NCBI RefSeq assembly: GCF_040958095.1
Contig: NC_091227.1
Span: 16,796,932-16,860,931 of the forward strand
DNA: 64,000 nt
Direction: 5' to 3'
Source of the DNA: Procambarus clarkii
Taxonomy: Eukaryota; Arthropoda; Malacostraca; Decapoda; Cambaridae
Shown here piece by piece: positions 56,581-64,000 of this stretch (within the stretch, counting starts at the first letter, position 1; each line of letters opens with the position of its first letter). Below the pieces are notes generated by a model. The model made no database searches. It was given only the letters and a program-made list of their open reading frames with translations, and had not been told where the DNA came from. The position numbers and the translations under genes were made by a program.

Positions 56581-57535
56581 AATAGTAGAAGCGTTTTATA
56601 CTCTCCCGTGTGGAAAGTTTTCTGCAGTATTATCTCGACTATCTGGGATCTGATCTCTTAAGTAACGGAGCAGTAAGTGACTGTTGATGGAGTGGTTGAG
56701 GTGGACCCTGGTGCGTCCTTTATGCGTTACCTGGTGTGGCAGCGAGGGGTAACGAGCGTGCTGTAACCCTCTGCTGTAGCGGGCCACCCTCTCACTAGCT
56801 TTTACATATTAATGAGTTGTGTGCAATAACCACGATTCTGGCATGCCAGTCTGCCGTGCGACCAGTCTTCGCTACGCTCGTTGTAATTATGCAGCAAATC
56901 GAGTATTCATCACCTCTCTCTCTTCCCTTCCTGCAGGGGAATTTTATTTGATTCTTATATTTATTTCTGATTTCCAAGCTAATTGGCAAAAGGTAAAAGC
57001 CAGGTTTACTGTGTTAACTTGCAGCCTCTTGCCAGAGAGGGAACGCCGGCTTGAATCATTAAACCCTCGTTACTTATCACATGGAAAACACCAGTCTTAA
57101 GCCTGTAAAACCAAGCCACAGAAGGAATACAGGATTCTTATCATTTAATCTTCTGTTGGCTAGTGAGCCAACAGAAGAGACAGTCTCTTCTTTCTCTGTC
57201 TCATGGAGAGATAGACGATCATTAGTGACATTTCTCGAATATTTTTTGGTTCAACACTTTAGATAATATCAATATATCTATGAAATGGCTCGGGTAAATA
57301 GAGAATTTCTCTTCCCTCTAACTATTTACCGGGAATGACACCAAGAAAATACTTCAATGTAATCAGGTTTCCAGTTCGGTATTTGCTGGAAACGGATCAA
57401 TTTTTCATCAAAAATCTTTATTTTCGTTACAAATTTTAATATGAAAAAGTCTGCTATCTTGACAAAGTTTTTTGGAGGAGATTAAACAATTTTCTTCATT
57501 AAATTGTCATGTTTGGTAAAATTCTCTTTAAGCGG
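56581..57535. other. Unassigned sequence with a short hairpin
   Basis: Frames of 60-93 codons on both strands without recognised domains. An 11-bp-arm hairpin (TTCTGTTGGCT, 57151-57176) is the only structure noted. Confidence 0.45.
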
Positions 57536-57605
57536 CCCACACCTGAGCCCTTGGCCGACCCACACCTGAGGCCTTGGCCAAACCCACACCTGAGCTGTTT
57601 CGATT
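57536..57605. repeat. 23/24-bp tandem repeat, three copies
   Basis: CCCACACCTGAG at 57536, 57559 and 57583. Confidence 0.9.
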
Positions 57606-58186
57606 ATGCTGTAAAGGTTTTTCTATTGATATGAACCTTTGTTGTTTTGCTTAGAGTTATGCTAACACCTAAGTTGTTCTTTTTAATTGAAAGACGTTGC
57701 CTCCCCTTCATTCTTTACTGTATTGTAGGGCTTTTCTTTCCTGTTCCTCTTCTCATAATTCTCCACTTGTCTAAGTTAAAGTCTATTAATGTTTTCTCAG
57801 GTTATTTCTGGAGACTGTCTGGATCAGCTTGCTGTGTCTCACAGTCCTTTTGCCTTGTAATCGTTCTCATTAGTGTTTACATCAACAACAGCGTTGATAT
57901 GAATGAACTTATTTCCTCTGGTCACTAACACATATTCAGACCATGTAAATCATGGTCTGAATATATCTCCCGTCTCCACCTTCTTATTTCCTTCTCTTAC
58001 ATGTCCCTCTTTGCTGCTTCTTCATTATCTTCGCCTGATAATCATCTTCCTCCTCCGGAGCGCCTCTCACCTCTCCTGGTCTCTTCCTGCGCAGTTCTCA
58101 AGCTTTTCACCGCTAACCTTCTGATCTCCGGGACCTTGCAACGCGCTCCTGGGACTTGGAAAATCTTGAATATCCGCCGCTCAATG
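57606..58186. other. Unassigned sequence with a strong hairpin
   Basis: A 93-codon forward frame (57647-57928) is hydrophobic but has no recognisable family. A hairpin at 57932-57964 has ATATTCAGACCATG arms of 14 bp and a 5-base loop. Confidence 0.45.
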
Positions 58187-58290
58187 GAGGGGGGGGGGGG
58201 AGAGGGAAGGAGGAAGGAAGAGAGGGAGGGAGGGAGGGAGGGAGGGAGGGAGGGAGGGAGGGAGGGAGAGAGGGAGGGAGGGAAGGTCGT
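58187..58290. repeat. Poly-G and (GGGA)n array
   Basis: A G-run at 58188-58200, then GGGA tetranucleotides. Regular G-runs on the plus strand give quadruplex potential. Confidence 0.95.
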
Positions 58291-59160
58291 TACGTGGGAG
58301 AGAGGTGAGGTAGTGGAAAAGTGAAGGAATGACTTACATTGGAAGATGGTATTCAAAGTAACATTAGCAGACCTTAGACATTTGTGGATATGGGTAAAAA
58401 AAAATAAAAAGATTAGGAGAAATAAATAGGTAGAGAGGCGTTGGGTTTACAGGAGTTTAGGGAGTTCTCGCCCATCAAAAGTCTAATCACTTTGATGAGC
58501 TACAAGAGAGCTTTACGAAGCACACACACACACGCACGTGGAGGGAAGATAGGAGACACGAAGCTGTGGCGTAGGCCTGATGTGAACGATAGTGGGAATC
58601 AGCAGTCAATTTCACCAAACCCATTGAGGTTGGCACCAACACCAGGGCTGCAATGACTGTGCAATGCAATCAAAATTACGCGATGAATATATGAGAGAAT
58701 TATTATGGTAATCGGTGGGATTGAACTCTAGGGAGTGCAGAGGTGCGAGTTCAATCCCATCTGACGACATAACATCTCATGCAATCATTGTTCAGCCACA
58801 GTGAGGCTCCAACTTGGGAAAGTGAGAGTCAAGGCCATACACGTTGTGAGATCTGACTTCAAGCCTCGCAGCTAATCATGGGATAGACAGAATGAATGAC
58901 TAAAGCAGCAGCCACAAGCAGTGTGTGTGGGTTCTATCAACACTCATCTAGCTGGCTAGTAGGCCTTGAAAACTATGGTGCTAACTTCACACACAGCATA
59001 TGGAACTTTTAGACTATTGCCTGCTTTCAGCTTACATTGCCCTTTGACTCTTTATTGTTTTACATTGTCTTATTACGTTTACATCAAACGAGTTCTGAAC
59101 CACTTCAGCTTCAGATCCCTGAAGGCAGTTCTCGTAATAGGTAACCTTGCGAATGCAACT
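58291..59160. other. Unassigned sequence, small inverted B-box pair
   Basis: GTGGGATTGAACTC at about 58706 and GAGTTCAATCCCATC at about 58748 are opposed B-box-like sequences separated by about 28 bases. They may be a decayed fold-back SINE. No gene. Confidence 0.45.
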
Positions 59161-59163
59161 GAT

Positions 59164-59200
59164 GTTATACGGTTGATGTTGAAAGCATCAACCGTATAAC
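59164..59200. repeat. 15-bp-arm hairpin at a minisatellite edge
   Basis: GTTATACGGTTGATG (59164-59178) and its exact reverse complement (59186-59200) flank a 7-base loop. The 21-bp array begins immediately after. Confidence 0.93.
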
Positions 59201-59520
59201 TGTTGTGGGCTGTTGAAAACAGGTTGTGGGCTGTTGAAAACAGGTTGTGGGCTGTTGAAAACAGGTTGTGGGCTGTTGAAAACAGGTTGTGGGCTGTTGA
59301 AAACAGGTTGTGGGCTATTGAAAACAGGTTGTGGGCTGTTGAAAACAGGTTGTGGGCTATTGAAAACAGGTTGTGGGCTGTTGAAAACAGGTTGTGGGCT
59401 ATTGAAAACAGGTTGTGGGCTGTTGAAAACAGGTTGTGGGCTGTTGAAAACAGGTTGAGGGCTGTTGAAAACAGGTTGAGGGCTGTTGAAAACAGGTTGT
59501 GGGCTGTTGAAAACAGGTTT
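59201..59520. repeat. 21-bp minisatellite, about 15 copies
   Basis: CTGTTGAAAACAGGTTGTGGG units with two main variants (CTATTG, TTGAGGG). The 7-codon period keeps frames open (VENRLWA, LKTGCGL forward; FSTAHNL reverse). CTGTTGAAAACAG inside each unit is itself a short hairpin. Confidence 0.95.
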
Positions 59521-60334
59521 GGTGTGGTGTCTACTCCTGTCAATTCCTTTTCTCTCACTCCACGATGTGTTCCCTTCCTGTCCCTAACACACATCTGCAA
59601 TACATTGCATTTTTCAGGGTTGAGCTCTAGCAGCCACTTGTCAAGCTATTTTTGCAGTTTGGTGATAGGAAATTTTTAAAAATCCTTTGTTAAGAAGCAT
59701 TTTAAAATTCTTTGATGTTAAACTACACTTAAAACGTTATTAAAAGACCGGCATTAAGCGCTTCTATGATACATAATAAAATATTTTGCTGGAAGGTCTA
59801 CTCAAAATTATTTTGAGAGAGTAATATAAACATAATCTGAGAAATTTACTCAAAATATTATCAGAAGGCCTAATCAAAAGGTTAATGGGAACTTGCCTAT
59901 GAAATTGTGTTGACAATGTGCTATTCAAAACATTCATGAATGTCAAAACTCAAAAATTTCCAAGAAACTTTCGAAAAGATTCCATGAACAGTTCAGTGGA
60001 TGTGATTTTTATATCATTAAGATATATCTAATCCACAATATATCTCAATTGTATTATACACATTTTTGCACATATATTTCCCAATTGGGATTGATGTGCA
60101 GGACTTAAATATGATGGTTACAGCTGTTCATATATTGTCCTCATGTCTGAGTATGTCATGGGCTCCTCCATGAAATTTTCATTTTCATTTTCACCTCTAC
60201 ATTGTGTTGAGAGAAAACCAGGTTGTAGTTCAGAGGAGAGGTCTTTAGACCAATAGATAACTATCAATTGCAAACTCAACAGTCATAAATTTTCAAATTG
60301 CATTCAATATGTGTTAATAATATATCCTTGCATG
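59521..60334. other. Unassigned AT-rich sequence, no gene
   Basis: Decayed AAAATT/TTAAAA-rich words at 59660-59990. Nothing recognised. Confidence 0.5.
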
Positions 60335-60338
60335 GTGT

Positions 60339-60397
<59 letters not shown>

Positions 60398-60412
60398 TGT
60401 GTGTGTCTGTGT

Positions 60413-60509
<97 letters not shown>

Positions 60510-60596
60510 TACTCACCTAATTGTGAGTACAATTAGGTGAGTATGTGTGTGTGTATGTGTGTGTGTGTATGTGTGTGTGTAGGTGTGTGTGTGTGT

Positions 60597-60658
<62 letters not shown>
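60335..60658. repeat. (GT)n arrays around an inverted LINE-terminus pair
   Basis: GT arrays at 60335-60508 and 60541-60658 flank TACTCACCTAATTGT and ACAATTAGGTGAGTA, the LINE 3' terminus present in both orientations (60509-60543). Confidence 0.95.
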
Positions 60659-60661
<3 letters not shown>

Positions 60662-61497
60662 CTTGCACGAGCTAGAGCACATGAAAATGTTGACGCCAGA
60701 GGCATTAACCAAGATAAATGAGGTAATGAGAATGAATGGACGAATAAAGTTAAAACTAGTAAAGTGAATCAGTAAAGTTGAAGCAGTAAGAGCAAGGTGA
60801 GAAGGTGATTAAGGTCACCTAGTGGGTAAGTCGAAGAGGCAAGCGAGGGCTGAGTCATAGACTATGAGTGAGTTATGAGTGCCTGGATGTTTGAGTCCAA
60901 CTGTGAGTTGAATTCATTAATATGGAATTGACTGTTTGCACCACAATTCCCTCTACGGCATTCCTGTGCTTTTATGAGCAGCTCATAAACCAGGCGGTAC
61001 AATGACATACTTCTCTGGACACTTGTATACCTGCTATGTATCACTTCGCATCTGTTGCTTTGCTCTCAAGCTAAATGTTAGCATTAATTTTAGCATTTCA
61101 ATTAACACGTCGTAAGTTATGTGTTATTTTGTCCCTTGCTAATTGATAAATTGTAATTAAAGCTTGAGCATATATTTTTTTTAAATATATGGATATAACA
61201 ATGGTAACTTATAAAAACTTATGTCTTATAACTCACAAGGCCTTATAACTCAGGCCTTGTAGGGACTTGTTTCATAGACCAGTTATAGAGAAAACACAAT
61301 TGTTCGCTTTGGATAACATAGCGTCATGAACGGTTATTATATAACCTACTAAATATAGTGAAGTGAGTAACGACTCCACTTGTGACTACGGCAGATGCCT
61401 TTATTTATTTATTTATTCATTTTTTTATTTATTTACAAGAAGGTATGTGGCCATAACGCCACGACCCCATGTATACGCATGCATACCCATATATGAC
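60659..61497. other. Unassigned sequence, no gene
   Basis: A TTTATTTATTTATTCATT run lies at 61400-61435. Otherwise unique. Confidence 0.5.
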
Positions 61498-61640
61498 TAT
61501 ACAATACAATACAATACAATACAATTTTATTTAGGTAAGGTACATACATACAATAAATATTTACAAGGATTGTTTGACTTATAGGTATAGCTAGTACATA
61601 GAATGCCTAAAGCCACTATTACGCAAAGCGTTTCGGGCAT
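61498..61640 (-). mobile_element. Retroposon 3' part with (ATTGT)n tail, reverse orientation
   Basis: The reverse strand reads ATGCCCGAAACGCTTTGCGT, then TAGTGGCTTTAGGCATTCTA, GTATGTACCTTACCTAAATA and a tail AAATTGTATTGTATTGTATT. The layout (body plus pentanucleotide tail) resembles 39538-39835, which has GCCCGAAAAGCTTTGTGTGC at the equivalent place. Confidence 0.75.
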
Positions 61641-61784
61641 AAACTATAACACACCAGTATTCATATAAGCCCCCCTTCCCCTCCCTTCATATACCTGATC
61701 ACTGATTGGCTAACCTTATAGACAAGGGCTGAAGATGGCTAGAACATCCTTCCCACCCTAGCCATTCCCGTAAATAAAATTCAG

Positions 61785-62180
61785 GTGCATTTATTGAGAC
61801 AATCAGATACATCTCAAGAGAATAGAGTAGACTATTTCTACTCTCCTGATTCCCGCAGAACACCAGGCAGCCTCGACCTGGGCTTTTCTTCCTTAGTGGC
61901 CGCTAACGAGAGCCCTTTGTCAAACTCCTTGGGCACATTAAGCCAAAATATGTTTCGTAGAATAACCGGCAAACGGCCCGAATCTCGCGGTGTAACTATT
62001 CTCGTTAAATCAAGTGAAATTGGTTGTATAGAGATGTCAATTGGATTACACCCGGGTGCATCAGGACTGGATTGTGAGAAACGTGATCCCTTTTTGTGAA
62101 ATATCTCAGTCAACGGTGTAGAGTTAAAGTTACAGAAAGGTGTCGAGCCAATATTGTTTGAGAGGCCGCACGTGTGCACG
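61785..62180. other. Overlapping 104- and 113-codon frames, unassigned
   Basis: The forward frame 61785-62099 and reverse frame 61838-62179 both have normal composition and no repeats, unlike almost every other frame here. I recognise no domain in either. One could be a piece of an unfamiliar mobile element. Only a protein search would resolve which strand, if any, was coding. Confidence 0.3.
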
Positions 62181-62240
62181 TCAAACCACGTGTCATGAGG
62201 CCACGTGTCATATGTTTCCGGTCATGTGTCGACAGTCATG
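62166..62240. repeat. Short CACGTG-containing direct repeats
   Basis: CACGTG at 62169, 62187 and 62202, within CCACGTGTCAT-type near-repeats. They continue as TCATGTGTCGA and TCATGCGTCG variants to about 62240. Confidence 0.75.
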
Positions 62241-62254
62241 CGTCGTCGAATGCG

Positions 62255-62400
62255 CAAAAAAATTCCCATAAACATGATATATCAATGAGAAAGTCAGTAG
62301 GAGCCATGAAAAAGATTCTAACCTATAGTCTGGGTTCTCCCAAGCACCCGCCTTAGACCACTATGCTACGACATGGTAAAAGCAATGCAACCTGGAAATC
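62255..62400 (-). mobile_element. tRNA-derived SINE, reverse orientation
   Basis: The reverse strand reads CATGTCGTAGCATAGTGGTC (A-box region, about 62355-62374) and AGGTTAGAATCT (decayed B-box, about 62316-62327), then TTCATTGATATATCATGTTT. The relative at 27940 also starts CATGTCGTAGC. Confidence 0.75.
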
Positions 62401-63226
62401 ACCTGAATCCTGTAGGGTCCCTGAGGCTTCCACTGAAGCCGAGCAAAGGGGTTTCACGCATTGTCACTTCGTCACATCGTAAAAAAAAATCAATATTAAA
62501 AAAATAAAAGGTTTTACACAGGCACAAAGGGCAGCTGCACCAGCGCCCTCCCTATAATAGGGGGAAATCCTCCTTGTTGACATATCCATACGATGGATAG
62601 TGCAATAACTCAAATTCATGTTCAAATTCAAAAACGTTATTCATTTGGTAGCACACCCTTTTATACGTTGGGATGTGCTACAGCCAGTTACTGGAACAGG
62701 TCAGGGTAGTTCCAACCAGGTTTGAACTAGATCACGATCAACCAGTTTTAATTAAAAAATATTATAACTGTAATGATAAAAGGACAGGTGGGCAGTGCTC
62801 ATGTTCTCTACGAATTTCACTCAACTTGAGGTGTTCGATGAGGACATTACATTCAGTCACTACAATGGTGGCAGCGGTGGGATCTGGAACCCCCACATAA
62901 ATAATTCCATTACAACATTTGAATAATCATTAATAATACCATGGGGAATCACAATAATATTCGTTAAACTGCAGCATCAATTGTTAAACTACAGAATCAC
63001 TTGTTAAATTCCAACATTTCTCATTAAGCTACAATAGCTGTCGTTCAGCTACAACCTTTACAACAATGATGACAACCTCCGCCCACAAACTATAAACTCT
63101 AATCACATTCACTTCTCCCGATTTACCCAAGATATTATATAGGACAATTTCCCTGAGTGTGTTTGCGTTCCGACTCATTACGTCCTTCCTGGAAGACCAC
63201 CATTGGCTATAGTACTGATCGGTGCT

Positions 63227-63229
<3 letters not shown>
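62401..63229. other. SINE flank, then unassigned sequence
   Basis: 62401-62465 parallels the flank at 14926-14995. Short AACT(A/G)CAGMATC repeats occur at 62965-63055. No gene. Confidence 0.45.
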
Positions 63230-63294
<65 letters not shown>

Positions 63295-63320
63295 GACAGA
63301 AAGAGAGAGAGAGACAGAAA
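63230..63320. repeat. (GA)n array with GACA edge
   Basis: GA to 63281, then GACAGACAGACAGAGACAGA. Confidence 0.97.
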
Positions 63321-63544
63321 CACATCTTATATCTACATCAAACTTCTGGGGCGACTAGGGAATACCAAGAAAAGAACTAACAAACTATAAGAAAGAGAGG
63401 ATGAATGATTAACACCTCAAAGATATAAGAGATGAGACACATGGCAAAGAGTATGAGAGAATGGTAGCATCTGACGTATGAGATTAAGACAGGAAATTAT
63501 GGGAATTAATGGTGGGAGAACGTGTGAGGGACTGTTGTGGATGA

Positions 63545-64000
63545 CGAAGTGGAAATGAGAGTTGTGAGGTATGAGGGTGGTGAGGTATGAGGGTGGTGAG
63601 GTATGAGGGCTGTGAGGTATGAGGGTGGTGAGGTATGAGGGTGGTGAGGTATGAGGGCTGTGAGGTATGAGGGTGGTGAGGTATGAGGGTGGTGAGGTAT
63701 GAGGGTGGTGAGGTATGAGGGCTGTGAGGTATGAGGGTGGTGAGGTATGAGGGTGGTGAGGTATGAGGGCTGTGAGGTATGAGGGTGGGGAGGTATGAGG
63801 GTGGTGAGGTATGAGGATGGTGAGGTATGAGGGCTGTGAGGTATGAGGGTGGTGAGGTATGAGGGTGGTGAGGTATGAGGGTGGTGAGGTATGAGGGCTG
63901 TGAGGTATGAGGGTGGGGAGGTATGAGGGTGGTGAGGTATGAGGGTGGTGAGGTATGAGGGTGGTGAGGTAAGAGAGTTGTGAGGTATGAGGGTGGTGAG
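63545..64000. repeat. 16-bp minisatellite, continues past the window
   Basis: About 28 copies of GTGAGGTATGAGGGTG with T/C (GGTGGT or GGCTGT) and minor variants, truncated by the window edge. Confidence 0.95.

Overview
The window reads as non-coding, repeat-saturated DNA from an animal nuclear genome, most likely a decapod crustacean (a freshwater crayfish such as Procambarus, or a close relative). The evidence is the very long AC, AT, CT and GA dinucleotide arrays, tRNA-derived SINEs, CR1-type LINE 3' ends, Penelope-like fragments and TTAGG-type (arthropod telomere) motifs inside a palindromic element. The organism is inferred from remembered repeat families; no search was run. There is no sign of bacterial gene organisation, and I found no intact protein-coding gene.

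Layout. 0-6 kb: several minisatellites (27, 45, 33/35, 23/24 and 11 bp) between unassigned unique sequence. 6-18 kb: AT and CT arrays, three SINE copies, the first copies of a dispersed 'CTTGAGAAT-hairpin-GAAAC' repeat (one a perfect 77-bp fold-back), and 37-bp and 33-bp minisatellites. 18-30 kb: LINE reverse-transcriptase pseudogenes on both strands, a Penelope-like GIY-YIG endonuclease fragment, a palindromic SINE, and a SINE nested in a LINE with a 10-bp target duplication. 30-36 kb: three copies of a ~392-bp palindromic (TA)n-embedded element, two of which form a near-perfect inverted duplication. 36-42 kb: LINE 3' fragments joined to AC arrays, and a degenerate serine/threonine kinase pseudogene. 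42-54 kb: an old LINE remnant, a Penelope-like RT fragment, two more palindromic elements, and minisatellites including a 33-bp array carrying a CRE octamer in each unit. 54-64 kb: CT, GGGA and GT arrays, 33-bp and 21-bp minisatellites, more SINE pieces and a 16-bp minisatellite running off the right end.

How the parts relate. Nothing here forms a pathway. The organising themes are (1) retroelement 3' ends joined to simple repeats, (2) inverted repeats at every scale from 11-bp hairpins to ~390-bp arms, and (3) minisatellites that keep several frames open and so produce spurious ORFs. The kinase is the only host-like coding sequence and carries two in-frame stops. All coordinates, alignments and identity counts were made by eye.
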